Translations under genes and position numbers: made by a program
Notes under the pieces: generated by a model
Told to the model about the DNA's origin: nothing
The model's database searches: none
Seen by the model: the letters and a program-made list of their open reading frames with translations, nothing else
DNA from: Sequoia sempervirens
Lineage: Eukaryota > Streptophyta > Pinopsida > Cupressales > Cupressaceae
Reading direction: 5' to 3'
DNA: 64,000 nucleotides
Assembly (NCBI GenBank): GCA_007258455.2
Contig: VDFB02114876.1
Coordinates: forward strand, 1 to 64,000
Shown: one piece after another, positions 50,521 through 62,398 of the stretch
How positions within the stretch are numbered: position 1 is the first letter of the stretch
Layout of the letters: each line of letters opens with the position of its first letter

Positions 50521-50691
50521 GGGGTGTGGTGGAGTGGTGGGGTCTGAGGTTGGAGCTTGCGAGGAGTGGTGTTGTGGGTTTTGTGGGAGCCAATCCTTGG
50601 TGGGTGTGTGTGGGGGCTTTCCCCCGAGTGGGAGCTTGGGCTCCCGTGTCCGTTGAGGGCTTGGATCTCCGCTGCTGTTTCTTTCTTCTCA

Positions 50692-52212
50692 ATGGAGTCT
50701 GGGGAGCCTTCGGGGGAGGGACCTAAGCTGGATTTTTGATCTGCTCTTGGGTCGCATCCCTTGCCTTCAGGATCTCGTTTGCACGATAATATTCTTTTTT
50801 CTCAGAATGTGGATAAGAATGAGGCGGGATTGTCAGGAGGGTTTCGTGTCCCAAAGGTTAACGACTGTCTTGAAAGGTGCAAGGAAAGGCCGAATGTTGT
50901 GATCCCGATGGAGATGCTCGCGGATGATATTGAGTACTACTCAAGACATTCGTTGTATTGTAAATTTTTGGGTCTGAAGATTTCATTGCAATTTTTGGAG
51001 ACCTGGGCCCGAAGGACTTGGATGCCATTAGGAGAGATGGAGATACGACTCCTTGCTAATAACTATTTCATGGTCACGTTTGACTGCATGGCGGATAGGA
51101 TCAAGGTTTTTGAAGGAGGCCCTTACTTTTACAACCAGGTGGGCTTGTTTATCAAGCCGTGGCATGCAGGATTCAATCCGGCTGAGGAGATTCCTAGTCG
51201 GGTGCCAGTTTGGGTTAGATTGCCGAGGTTACCGGTTGAGTGTTGGCGGGAGGATGTTCTGCATTTACTTGCCTCAATGCTTGGTAAACCAGTTGGTTCT
51301 TCGCAACAGACACAGTTCAAAAAGGTAATGACATTTGCTCGTTTCTGTGTTGAAATTGATTTAAGTAAACCCTTGCCAGATTCTTTAGAAGTGTGTGCTG
51401 GCTCTTACTCATGGGTTCAACAACTTGATTATGAGACTTTACCTTTTAGATGCCGGTTGTGTCATGAGTATGGTCACTTACTGCGTAGATGCCCAAGGGC
51501 CAAGCCTATGGAGACTAATTCTTCTCTGCCACCTAGGAATCCTTCGGGGATGGATAAGGGGAAAGGCCCTGTCCAAGAGGGCGGTCCTGGGGAGGATGGC
51601 TTTCTTCATGTCAAGCCTCAGAATAGGAATAAGGGGCTTAAAAGGTCTTTGAAAGAGAGGCAGGATGAGGATTATTTTAACAGATTTGAGGTGTTGGAGG
51701 GTCTTAGCCAGCAAGAGGTGAATCCAGGGTTGGTTGATCTGGATCAGGGCAAGCTGGATGCGGAGCAGCAAGGGCAGCCGGTGGAGCTGGAATTGGCAAG
51801 TCATCAGTTGGGAGTGGATTCGGTTGTTCAGGGTGCTGAGCTGGAGGGGGGAGGCTTTGGCCAAGAGGGGAGCAGCCCTGGGGTTTCCCTGGCCCCTCAG
51901 GCAGTGGGATCCTTGCAGATGGACTCAGACTTAAGGGTAGAGGCTCAAAGAGAATCAGGTAGTGTGGTGGTGAAAGACAAAGTGGTTGGGTCTTTCCCTG
52001 AACAGAAAGCTGGTTCGGTGGGGGGAAAAAGCAATAAGACGGCTCCTCAATTAGGCATCCTTCAAAAAGATTTTAAGAAAGGAGGAGTGGAGAAAGGTTC
52101 TAAGTTGGGTAGGAAGAAGGACCTGGAGAAGATTAAGATGATAGGGGAAAATTTGGTGGAATCAGGGTCAGTTAAGACTCTGGACTCGCACTTCACCAGC
52201 CCTTTGAAATGA
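50692..52212 (+). pseudogene. LINE ORF1, DUF4283-like and CCHC zinc-knuckle RNA-binding protein
   Basis: The likely original ATG is at 50692, but a TGA at 50737 lies in frame 15 codons later. The frame is then open from 50740 to the stop at 52212; the next in-frame ATG is 50909. The first half reads as the DUF4283-type domain of plant LINE and gag-like proteins (FLGLKISLQFLETWARR, then RVPVWVRLPRLPVECW). A CCHC knuckle, CRLCHEYGHLLRRC, lies at 51451-51492. The C-terminal third is low-complexity, rich in Gly, Gln, Glu and Lys. It should bind LINE RNA in the particle. Its stop overlaps the ORF2 start in an ATGA, which suggests coupled re-initiation. Confidence 0.85.
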
Positions 52213-55200
52213 TTGTACTATCCTGGAATGTTAGGGGCTTGAACAGTGGCCCTCAACAAAAAGCTGTTCGGAATTTAGTTAGAAGTCAATGTCCTGATAT
52301 TCTTTTTTTACAGGAGACTAAGCTCTCGGTGGATGGTATGATGGGTATTATGCCTAAGCTTTGGATGAATGGGGATTGCCAGTGCATTGGTGCTTTGGGT
52401 GCCTCTGGAGGGGTTGCTTGCTTATGGAACCCTCAGAAGATTTTCCCCCTTTGGTGGTTTTCTTTCAAGTCCTCTATCTCTATGGTGGCCTCTTGTTATG
52501 AATCGGGGGAAGTAGTACTTTTCTCCAACATTCATGCGCCTGTTGATTTGCAGGGGAAGCAACTTTTGTGGTCAAATATTAGGTATGTGCGAAGTATGAA
52601 CCCTTACTTGCCATGGATTATTGGGGGAGATTTCAATGCTATCACTGAAATTGCTGAGAAGCGGGGGGGTACCATGAGATTGGAGGCTTCTGCTTTCCTC
52701 TTTCAGGATAATATTTCTGCTTTGAATCTTGTTGATATCAAGCCAAGTAATGGACACTTTACCTGGAATAATCGACGCTCATGAGAAAATGGCATTGCAG
52801 AGCGGCTAGATCGGTTTATGGTTTCTTGCTTTTGGGTGGGTGATAGGTGGGTTACTTGCTCAGAGATTCTGGACTGGAGGAGTTCGGACCACTGGCCCAT
52901 TAAGCTTTCTATTAGCATGGTTGGGCGGACCCATAAACCCTCTTTTAAATTCCAGCTTATGTGGCTTCGGGACCCTGATCTCCGTGATTATGTTGCTCAG
53001 TGGTGGCAGGAGGGAAGACCTTCTTTTGGTACGTCAATGTATGTTTTTACTAAGCTTCTTCAATTTGTTAAATATAAGATTAAACGTTGGAATAAGCAAT
53101 GTTTTGGGAATATTTTTAAGGCCAAGTCTGTTGCACAAGTTAAGCTGGATGGTATTACGAGGTTGATGAGGGAGAATGGGGTGTCTGAGGCTCTATTGCA
53201 GGAGGAATCTAGGGCTTTGAAAGTTCTAGAGGAGTGGGAATTATGGGAGGAGATATTTTGGAAACAAAAATCTCGGATTGACTGGCTTCAGGAGGGGGAT
53301 AAAAATTCTGCCTTTTTCTTCAATTCGGTGAAGGCGCGGAGGCATGGTAACTCTATTCCTATTTTGATTTCAGACGGGGGAGAGAGGTTGAATTCTTTTC
53401 AGAGTATTTCTGATGAGGCCGTCCATTATTTTTCTACCCTTTTTAGAGAGGATTTGCAGGGGTGTGTGGTGGGGGAGGCACAGGTCCTTTCTTGCATACC
53501 CCAATTGGTGTCTCAGGAGATGAGAAGGGATCTTATGGGGGAGATCACTCTTGAAGAATTAGAGGGGACGATATTCCAAATGAAGAAAGGAAAGGCCCCT
53601 GGCCCTGATGGTTTCCCGGTTGAGTTCTTCCAAGAGTTTTGGGAGATCATCAAGTTGGATTTATTAGAAGTGGTCAAGGAGTTGCAGCGGAATAAGTAGA
53701 TGTTAAAGGCTCTGAATTCCACTTTCCTGGCTCTTATCCCGAAGTGTGATGGAGCGAATAGGATGAGCAACTTTTGGCCTATATCCTTGTGTAATGTGGT
53801 GTATAAGATTATCTCGAAGTTGATTGCGAATAGGCTGAAAAAGTGGTTGCCGTTACTAATATCTGAGGAGCAAAGTGGTTTTGTGGAAGGCAGGCAGATT
53901 CTGGATGGTATTGTCTTGGCTATTAAGACCATCCATTCTATGGCTTACTCTAGGGCTAAGGCTATGTTTATCAAGTTGGACATGGCAAAGGCTTATGACA
54001 AAGTCGGATGGTCTTTTCTTCAGAGGATCCTGGCTACTTTCGGTTTTGGGGAAGATTGGATCCAATGGGTCATGAGTTGTATCACGTCTGTTTCTTTCTC
54101 TGTGTTATCTAATGGGATGCACTCGGAGTTGTTTGAGGCATCGCGTGGGATAAGACAAGGTGATCCTCTTTCCCCTTACCTTTTCATTTTGCTTGTGGAA
54201 GGCTTGGGGCGCCTTCTGAGGAGCCAAGTGGAGTTGGGGCTCATTCAGGGGTGGCGGTGGGGTGGCAACTTACCTCCTTCGTCCCACTTGCAGTTTGTGG
54301 ATGATACTGCCTTGATGGGGATGGCTACTATTAGGGAGGCTACTAATATTCGGCGGGTGTTGGATATGTATCTTGAGGCCTCAGGTCAAGCAATCAATGA
54401 AGATAAGTCTTCCATTTATTTCTTTAATACTCCAAATCCTATACAGAGGCGAATTGCACAAATTCTTCATTTTCAGATTGGGTCCCTTCCTATGTCCTAC
54501 CTTGGGGTTCCTATCTCGGTGGGCAGATTATCGAGGGAGTCATGGCAGCCTATTCTGGATAAATTTCATTTGAAGGTTACCCATTGGACCAATCAGTGGT
54601 TGTCCTTTGTTGGGCGGGTGCAATTGTTGAAATCCGTGGTCCAGGCTCTCCCTATTTATTGGTGTATGCTTCAGGTGGCTCCGATGGGTTTTGTTAATGA
54701 GTTGGACTCTTTGGCAAGACAGTTTTTATGGGCTGGTAGCGTGATGACTTCCAAGTGGAGTTTGGTTAAGTGGGATACTGTTTGCTATCCTAAGCAGCTT
54801 GGGGGTTTGGGGTTGAGACATTCCTCTCTGGCTGGGACAGCGTTGGCAGCAAAGCTTTATTGGAGATGGTGCACTGAGAAGGATAGGATTTGGGCTAGGA
54901 TTTTGTCCTATAAGTACCTTCAGAGTACTACTGGAGAGGATATTCCTCGTTATCCCCTGTTAGGTAAGGGCTCAGCTGTTTGGGCTACCCTCAAGAACGG
55001 AGCGAGGCTTATCAAGGATGGTTTATTTTGGATTTGTCGGAGGGGGATGGAGGTTCAATTTTGGTACGATTCCTGGGATGGGTACCCTCCCATCCTTTCT
55101 CAGTTCCCTGAATTGATGGCTTTGAGTAGGAGATTCGAGGATGTTGGCTGGACACGGGTAAGTGATTTTAAGGTAATTTCATACCAGGGCCAACTTGTGA

Positions 55201-56582
55201 GTTCTAGATGGATGACTCCTGAGGAGTGGCCGATTATGGGCATGGAAGAGGATTATAGGCTTCTGCATAGTATTCTTCTGACCAGACAATGTAATCCTTT
55301 AAGGGATAAGGATATTCTTGCTTGGTCTCCTAATCCAAAGGGGCACTACACGGTTGCATCTGGATATCGGAGGTTATTCTCTCAAAGGTTTGAGGGGGAG
55401 GAAGTTCCATGGTGGAAGAAGGTTTGGAATAAGTTTTCTTGGCCGAAATGTAATTGCTTTGCTTGGATTTTGGCTTGGAACAAGTGCCTGACTTGGGACA
55501 AGATTCAGATGTGTGGCTTTCAAGGACAGTCTATGTGTGTGATGTGTGGGAAAGGTGAGGAAAACTCTTCGCACCTTTTCTTCCGATGTCCTTTCTCCCT
55601 GCAACTCTGGCATTTCTGGTGGAGTGTTTGGGGAAATCCTTGTATCCATGCCTCCTCTTTAGTTGAGTTCTGGAATAGCTTGGGCAGGCCTCCCTCGAGG
55701 GCTTCCTTTTTGCAGGATGTGTGGTTGGCTGGCCCAATTTTTTTGTTGTGGCAGATTTGGCTTGAAAGGAATAGGAGAATTTTTCAGGGTGAAGTGTTGC
55801 AAGTTCAGCAGGTGTGGTGCAGAATTCTTGGGATGGTCCAGGAGACTATCCAAGCCAAAGGAGATGTGGAGCTGCCTTTGGAAAAGAAGGATGCTGAGGT
55901 GGTGGCCCGATTGGGTATACAAGGGTTTTCCCCGTTGGCCTCTTGTGGACGGAAGGTTAGTCGTGTGAGGCAGCGGGTGCAGAGGCAGGGGTCCTGGGTT
56001 CCTCCCCCTGCGGGAACCTTGAAGGTTAATACTGATGGTTCGTCTAGGGGAAATCCTGGCCCAGCTGGGGTTGGAGGGGTTGGGCGGGATTCCTCGGGTT
56101 CGGTGGTGTTCCTTTTCTCCATTCATATGGGGACACAGACTATTAATTTTATGGAAGGTTGGGCGATTCTTTATGCTTTGAGGAGGGCCTACGAGCTGGG
56201 GTGGCATAGGGTAATTTGTGAATCTGATTCTCAGGTTCTGATTAACTTACTGAATAAGGGGAGGAGTTTGGAGGTAAATTGGCAGTTGGCGGTTCTGGTT
56301 CAGCAGATTTTGCAGATTGGGTCTCTGATGGAGAGAGTGTCTTTTGTCCATATTCCGCGGGAGTGGAATAGGACGGCTGACTGTTTGGCCAAATGGGCCT
56401 CAGAGCATCTTGTGGATTGGAAGATTGATGATTGGGCTCAAATCCCTCCTGAGCTCAGCTCGGATTTGGGGAGGGTTCTTGCTGAGGATGATGATTTGGT
56501 TCGTGGTCTTGTTGGCGTTTTATGTTCTTTCTGGGCTTTGGCCCTGGGCTTGGATGTAATTCTGGTTTCTGATCTTCAATAA
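52209..56582 (+). pseudogene. LINE ORF2: endonuclease, reverse transcriptase, RNase H (two stops)
   Basis: One frame of 1,458 codons with two internal stops: TGA at 52782 and TAG at 53697. The endonuclease (codons 1-240) keeps LSWNVRGLN, LFLQETKL, IIGGDFNAI, RLDRFM and SDHWPI. The reverse transcriptase holds KAPGPDGFPVEFF (from about 53590), FIKLDMAKAYDKVGW, GIRQGDPLSPYLFIL and FVDD (54294-54305). A zinc-ribbon-like block with CVMCGKGEENSSHLFFRC lies near 55540. A C-terminal RNase H carries VNTDGSSRGNPG (Asp at 56034), FMEGWA, CESDSQ and REWNRTADCLAKW, so its acidic residues are in place. That RNase H is typical of plant L1 elements. All catalytic motifs look intact; only the stops disable it. 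Its TAA stop sits inside the AATAAA signal. Confidence 0.9.
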
Positions 56583-56602
56583 AAAATTTACCCCTTTTTT
56601 TT

Positions 56603-56631
56603 AAAAAAACAAAAAAAAAACTATCATTAAT
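56603..56631. other. LINE poly(A) tail and right target copy
   Basis: An A-run with a single C (56603-56620) follows T-rich sequence. AAACTATCATTAAT (56618-56631) is the imperfect right target copy. Confidence 0.6.
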
Positions 56632-57045
56632 TCATCCAAAAAAATTTCTATGAAATAAAATTTTAAATACAATAATTATTAAAAGCACATAAAAATTAAT
56701 CATATTCATTCAAATAATTTTATCTCATTTAATATGTATTTTTTCTAAATATGTTAATCATGAATAAGTTTATAAATTATCATACCATTTCATAGAGTAC
56801 AAACACTAATTTGTTTTGACATCATCTACTAATTAACTCGGTAGTAACAATTACACTTAATTTACATATTTGTTCAATGATGACAAAATAAAATAGATTA
56901 GTCAAATGAAATATGTTTATATATATGAAGAATAAATAAATTTCTCATCTTCATCTAAAGAAATTTAACGTAAATAGAGAAACAAATGTAAACTTGAAAT
57001 CTTATCGGTTCCCTATCATTCATTATTTTAAGAAAATATAATAAA
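56621..57045. repeat. Remainder of unit 2 of the 473 bp tandem duplication
   Basis: It continues unit 2 after the LINE. Shared blocks with unit 1 include TATTCATTCAAATAATTTTA (56706 against 49661), GAGTACAAACACTAAT and CATCTAAAGAAAT, in the same order. Divergence is considerable, so the duplication predates the LINE. Confidence 0.65.
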
Positions 57046-58591
57046 TGAAAACACACACACACATATATTTATATATATATTGTGAACACCAAATTTGCAA
57101 TTTGCTAACACAAGACCAACAAACACTAGTTAATCATATTAGAAACACAAATCAAGTATTCCCTATGATATTCTTAGTGAAATCAAGATGAAAACATGAA
57201 AATGAGAGCATAAACAAGCTAAATGATAACATGTAATCAATTAAAACCACTAAACCTTCATCCCATAAGGGGATTGGTGCTTCTTTGATGTAGAAAGTGT
57301 AGTGCCCTAGAGTAACTCACCCTCTCAGTAATGCTAGTTTGGTGGGTGAGTATCATCTATAAATTGGTTTATTTGATTTGAAATTGTTTGATTGATACCT
57401 TGGACATTTGTTGCATTAAATAAAATTATTAATAAGGTACTTGTGATAAGTAAATTTAATATATATATATATATATAATTTAAAGCTAAAGTAAATAAAT
57501 AAAATAAAATCATGTGAGAGGTTATAATTAATAATAGTAAAAATAAATAATATGATAAATAAATTATTTAATTAAATGCATCATTATGTTAGTTGGAAGA
57601 AAGATCTAAATATATAGATGATTGTGGTATGGTTTTGTAACCAAAACCATTGTGGAGGGGGTAAATGCAGTCCAAGATTCTTTGTAACTAAACAAAAGAA
57701 AATAAGTAAGTAATAGTAACTTTATGTTGGTAGGCATCTTATCATTATCAATGAATGAAATTCTTGGTGAACAAGACAAAAAAAAAAACACCATTATGGC
57801 CTTGTGAACCCGTTTTACCTGATGGTTTTTGCATACTGATAGGGAAGAAAGAAAGAGCAAGTCGGTGGAGGCATGGAAGGGGAAAAAATAACGTGAATAG
57901 GTGAGGCGAGATGGATACAGGGGGTTATAGCCTCTTGGTAGCGGCAATTCATTCATACCCACTCGAATTTTAAGTAAGATACATCAATAGATCTACCATA
58001 TTTAGCATTGTATTAACATCCATTGAAGTAAATATTGTTTCAAGAAAATATGAATTTTCCCCAAAATCAAAGAATCTAAGGCCACCCACATTTTTGTATA
58101 CTAGACATGGTGGGGATAAGCAGGGTGCTTCTCTGCAACCCCTCTGAATCATCTGCTTTGCTTTATCCTAGACTGTTAAGTGGGCTAAGTTTATCTAGCC
58201 TGTGTGACTACCCTAATCAAATCTCTACCATTTCCCAACTTCATTCTATACTACAAGGAGCTATAACTGGGTTTGTTCAGAGACAAAGAAGAGAGCAACA
58301 GGTCATATGGTGCATGCGCTCGGTGCTGAAGCTAGTCAAATATTGTCGTTTACGACCGAGCTTAAGTGTCACACACTAAGTTGGGGCCCACTTCCCCTGT
58401 CCCGTTCTCTAAACCATTTCCCTTCCCATAGACACTCGTCATTACAGTCAGTGGTCAGCCCTTTCAACAGTCTGCAATTCCCGCACATAAGAGAAACAAA
58501 AACTCAAATTTAAAATTTGTTCCCATGTTGTTGTGGCACTTAGGTGGACACAAATTTTTCTTCATAAAAGCATAAAGGATATACATCTTTT
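57046..58591. other. Intergenic region with microsatellites
   Basis: (AC)n/(AT)n lies at about 57052-57080 and (AT)n at about 57461-57477. A 90-codon frame at 58107-58379 begins with a Ser/Leu-rich segment and has an Arg-rich middle. It would suit an organelle transit peptide but has no recognisable domain, so I do not call it a gene. Confidence 0.4.
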
Positions 58592-59095
58592 TATTAGATG
58601 CAGTTGGAATGGCTTTCAAAACGTGGAAGTATAAACAAGGCTCATAAGCTGTTTGACCAAATGCCTTGAAGAAATGTAGTTTCATGGAATGCGACAATTG
58701 CAGGATGTCCACAAAATGGATTGTTGAAACGTTCACTCAAGAAAATGCAATTTGCAAGTGTGAATCCTATCTCTGCAACCTTTACCAGCATCCTCCCATC
58801 CTATGCCAAATGAGAGCTTTGGAGCAGCATATGGGCATCCAACAAAGCATAAAGGATAGAGGAATTTTGTTAGATGTTGTAGTTGCTACTGCTCTCCAGT
58901 AGACATGAATGCAAAAAGTGAAAGCATAGATAGGGCACGTGAACTGCTCGACAAAATGCCTCAAAGAAATGTGGCCTCGTGGAATGCTACGACTACAGGA
59001 TAGGTACAAAATGGTTTGTTGAAAAGGTTGTAAAAGAAAATTAAATTGATAGGTGTGAAGCTAGTATCTGCAACTTTCCCCAACATTCTCTTGGA
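58592..59095 (+). pseudogene. PPR protein fragment (PLS type), broken
   Basis: Translated with frameshifts and stops, this segment gives about three successive pentatricopeptide motifs. The first shows GSINKAHKLFDQMP, then RNVVSWNATIAGCPQNGLL and PISATFTSILPSYA. The next has ALEQHMGIQQSIKDRGIL and DVVVATAL, then a repeat of ARELLDKMPQRNVASWNAT. These are diagnostic of plant organelle RNA-editing PPR proteins of the PLS class, which bind organelle RNA. Both ends of the gene are missing: there is no transit peptide and no E or DYW domain. At least three frame breaks are needed. It is a small relic and is probably not transcribed as a functional gene. Confidence 0.75.
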
Positions 59096-59552
59096 ATCGA
59101 TAGCCATTTTGAGAAGAAATAAAATCAATTTTGAATTATACATATGAGTATGTCTATACCCCTTGCACCTTATTATCTCCTTCTCTTACAGAACGTTTAC
59201 TAATTAAATCTATGTTATGCTTGCTACAATATTAGTTATTGGAGTGAAAAAAGTATTTCTTGCAGGAGGAAAAATGGCATTATTGATCTCAACACTAGGT
59301 ATTGTATTGGGATTTCAATTTTTTGTGTGAATGAATATTTTATGTTTCTAAGTATGTGTTTTTCTATTAAAGTCTTCATATTATTTTTCAAGTCTAGCAA
59401 TTCAAGCAAATATGAACATTGAGTTTTTTTTTTTTTTCAAGAAATGTTTTTTATTAAACAATGTATCAGACAGATTTTTATTCACAATTTTAAATCAAAA
59501 AAAGAAATTCATAATTTTCCTTAAAGAATAATTTGAAAGAAAAATAAAGGTC

Positions 59553-61556
59553 ATGGTGGATTTGTATCTAGCCTCTAAGATTTCTTTTCCAAGAAAGAAT
59601 ACCATGAGAGGCTAAAGCATTCACCTCCATATATCTAAAACATTCACCTCCACTACCATCTTGATGATGGATCACGAAGTGTGATCCGAAATGTTGATGC
59701 AAAAATTTACAACACAATCAAATCCAAAAACAATACTAAACATCCTAAAAGAGTCATAAATTAAAAGATAAAACCCAAATTCTAGCAGAAGAAAGTACAC
59801 AAAATTTCTTTTTAATTCTTATATTATTTTTCAAGTTCATTGTGTGTTAACAACCAGATGATATCATAACTCTATATTTCATATAGGTGGAATATGTTAT
59901 AGATACCCATGGATATGTAGAGTAGTCAAGTGGGAGGCATTGAACTTTATCCAAATATTTATACAAGATACAAATGATTGTATGTTGTTGGAGTGAATCT
60001 ATAAGTAAGCCCTAATGAATTTTTTGAAATAGAAAGACAATTCAATTAAAGTATCAAATCTTAATGGTTTTGATAATTCTTTCTTTTAGGGTGTGAAGTG
60101 AATGGAACAAATCGATTTTAGAGCTAGCAATAGTGGATTTCAATATCTTGCAATCTCACCAACAAAATGAACTCAAATAATTGGCCAAGTAATACAACTA
60201 TATCTAGATTCTTTGTGATAGTTAATATCACATTTTATATTAATTTTGCATAAGAATTAAATCAATAATATTTTTTAGATGATTGGAAAGGAATACAATC
60301 AAAGTTACAATAAAAACATTCAATCTATCATTCATGATATACATGCTCATCAATTTAGCCTCAAAATATTGATTCAAATTCAAAATAATTGAAAACTTAT
60401 GGTTGTTTATCCTTTAAATTGAGCTCTATATATTTGTTGTGATACTGTAAATGTTTAGTGGTGGGATGAGGTGCTTGTGAAGAAACTAAGTTTCTTTAAG
60501 CATTTATGTGAAATATTATTTTAATTATTCATGTAGATTATATGAGCCTAAACTTATAGCAACAAGATTATGATATGCCAAATTGGGTACACTCATTATT
60601 ATTGTTTATGATATTTTTGATACTTATGGAACAATTGATGAGCTCATACCCATTAGGGAGGCTTTGATCAAGTAATTTATTTATCATAGAGTTTATTACT
60701 ATCATAACCTAATTTGAAAATAAGCATTAAATTTTTAAATCATAATAATGTACAATGTATTATCTTTTTATTTTGATTTTATTTGGTATATGAAGTTATT
60801 TATTTTGACTTCAATATGCAATTTTTATATGTCAATGATGGATCAACTTCCAAACTATGTGCAAATTAGTCTTCAGTTTGTCCATAAAACATATATGGAT
60901 ATAACTATTGAATTTGAAAAGATACATGGTCCTAGTGTGCAACAATGGATGAAAGATTATTTAAGTTATGGGTTGTGATGTAGCACCAAGTTGATGTTTA
61001 TAAATCTATACATATTAATTTTATGCATTTATGATTTTTTAAATTTTATCTAACACTATTAATTTTAAGTTTCATTCCATTTCTCATTTTGTAATGGAAG
61101 ACACTAATTTGGGTAGAATTCTAAGATGTTGAATAGACTACAATGACTATCATCCAACTCTATGCAAATATTTAATGAATTCCTTGATATCTTATAGTGT
61201 TCACGTGGCAACATTATTTCCCTTGATTTTAATTGACACTTATCTGAACTAGATGATATTTTGAAGAAAGTTAATAAGTTTGAAAGTAGTGTAGCCTTGG
61301 TTTGTCAATTAATTGATGACTCCAAAGGTTTAGGTATGATCTATCTACCATTTTTCATAGTATAATTTATATGGATTTATTAATATTATAAATTGTATGT
61401 TTAATAAAATTTCTTAACAATTTTTTTCTTATTCTTGTTGTTAAATCATGTGAAATAACATAGAGATATTGCTCAATTGATATAATGTTATGTGAGAGAC
61501 AACCCTAGAATAACTAGGAAGGAGGCTCTAGATCATATGAGGATTCTTATGAACTA
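59553..61556 (+). pseudogene. Terpene synthase pseudogene, about seven exon remnants
   Basis: Exon-like pieces in family order lie on the plus strand, with stops and frameshifts. 59553-59700: LYLASKISFP, EAKAFTSIYLKH. 59887-59995: PWICRVVKWEALNFIQIF (one shift). 60090-60190: ILELAIVDFNILQSH. 60459-60672: WWDEVLVKKLSFF, then YAKLGTLIIIVYDIFDTYGT. About 60825-60967: MMDQLPNYVQISLQFVHKTY. About 61150-61335: ISYSVHVATLFPLILIDTYL, VALVCQLIDDSKG. 61461-61556: CYVRDNPRITRKEALDHM. These match class I terpene synthases, which ionise prenyl diphosphates. The metal-binding DDxxD reads YDIFD because the codon at 60607 changed from Asp to Tyr. The N-terminal exons and the C-terminal end are not seen. Piece edges are approximate. 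The pattern fits gymnosperm-type synthases, but product class cannot be told. Confidence 0.8.
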
Positions 61557-62147
61557 AACACATAAGAATTGAACAAGGAGGCTTTAGGGTGAAATGATAA
61601 CTTTGAACTAGGGAGAAATATATGCGAGTGTGAATAAAGGGGTGATAATGATGAGTAGATGATGAACATGTCATGTAAAATGATGAAAATAGGAGTGAAA
61701 TGAGAGTTAATAGGAATCTAGCCATGAACCAAGCTTAAAATAAGAGCATGCCACATGTCATTAAGACTTTCCCATCTAAGTGGGTACACAACTAAATGGG
61801 CAATAAAATGAACATCCTAATATTTGAATAAATGTCCCAATCATGACACTACAAATATCTCCTTTTGGCATAAATTAAAATTTATAACTCCCTTAGCCCA
61901 TTCTACACTTTTAGCTATTATTGCAATTATAGCCATACACGTGTACACTATTATTTCTAATGGTGTATTGAACAATCATAGTATTTTCCTTATTACCTAG
62001 TGGATTATGTTGATATTCACAAATAAGAAATGTGAGTTGTTATTCTAGTCAAAACGCACTAGTATTTTTCATGTTTCACCAAGAATTTTGAGATTCTTGT
62101 TGAAACCATGAATTTTGGTAACATCTACATTAAAGAAAAAAAAATAT
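61557..62147. other. Intergenic sequence downstream of the TPS relic, no gene seen
   Basis: No terpene synthase C-terminal exon or other gene is recognised here. Confidence 0.4.
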
Positions 62148-62227
62148 ATATTTATTTTTCCCAAGTCTACATCAATATATTCAAAATTATATTAATTCAT
62201 GCAAATGGTTATTTTAATTTAATTTAT

Positions 62228-62245
62228 AAATAACTTTGATTCTTT
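62228..62245. repeat. SINE target-site duplication, left copy
   Basis: AAATAACTTTGATTCTTT is repeated without change at 62399-62416. Confidence 0.85.
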
Positions 62246-62398
62246 ATTTTTTTTGGTTCTCATTAGGGTATCCCCGCGACTCAAGCCCAGTGGGTTCCCT
62301 TTATGGGGTGAGCTTGAGGCGAGACTAATCCTTGCAGCCATAGGGTAACCAACGTAGCCCCCTAGCATCCATGATGGGGTGATTTCCGGGCCAAAGAG
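62246..62398 (-). mobile_element. SINE-like retroposon, 153 bp
   Basis: A GC-rich insert of 153 bp lies between perfect 18 bp target copies. On the minus strand it ends in an eight-A tail (62254-62247), so it is oriented minus. On that strand an A-box-like TGGCTGCAAGG (62340-62330) and a B-box-like GGCTTGAGTCG (62287-62277) stand about 42 bases apart, close to the spacing in tRNA-derived SINEs. It has no coding capacity and would use LINE machinery in trans. The family was not identified. Confidence 0.75.

Larger units (their letters stand above)
50063..56620 (+). mobile_element. Plant L1-type LINE, near full length
   Basis: The element has a GC-rich leader (about 50075-50690) with tandem monomers, ORF1 with DUF4283-like and zinc-knuckle domains, ORF2 with endonuclease, reverse transcriptase and RNase H, and a very short tail ending in an A-rich run (56603-56620). 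An AATAAA at 56578-56583 overlaps the ORF2 stop. Imperfect target copies flank it. GC content is well above the AT-rich flanks. Only three nonsense codons were found over about 5.9 kb of coding sequence, so it is young or was recently active, but this copy cannot make full ORF2. Confidence 0.9.

Noticed and set aside
50309..50692. 127-codon Pro/Thr/His-rich frame on the minus strand
   Set aside because: It is the antisense of the G-rich LINE monomers; its composition is explained by the repeat.
55659..56207. 182-codon minus-strand frame
   Set aside because: It is a shadow of the LINE RNase H region and carries no independent motif.
57461..57477. (AT)n run as an origin or scaffold-attachment site
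   Set aside because: A simple microsatellite; nothing else supports a regulatory role.
58107..58379. 90-codon frame with a transit-peptide-like start
   Set aside because: No downstream domain, no conserved motif and no splice continuation could be supported.
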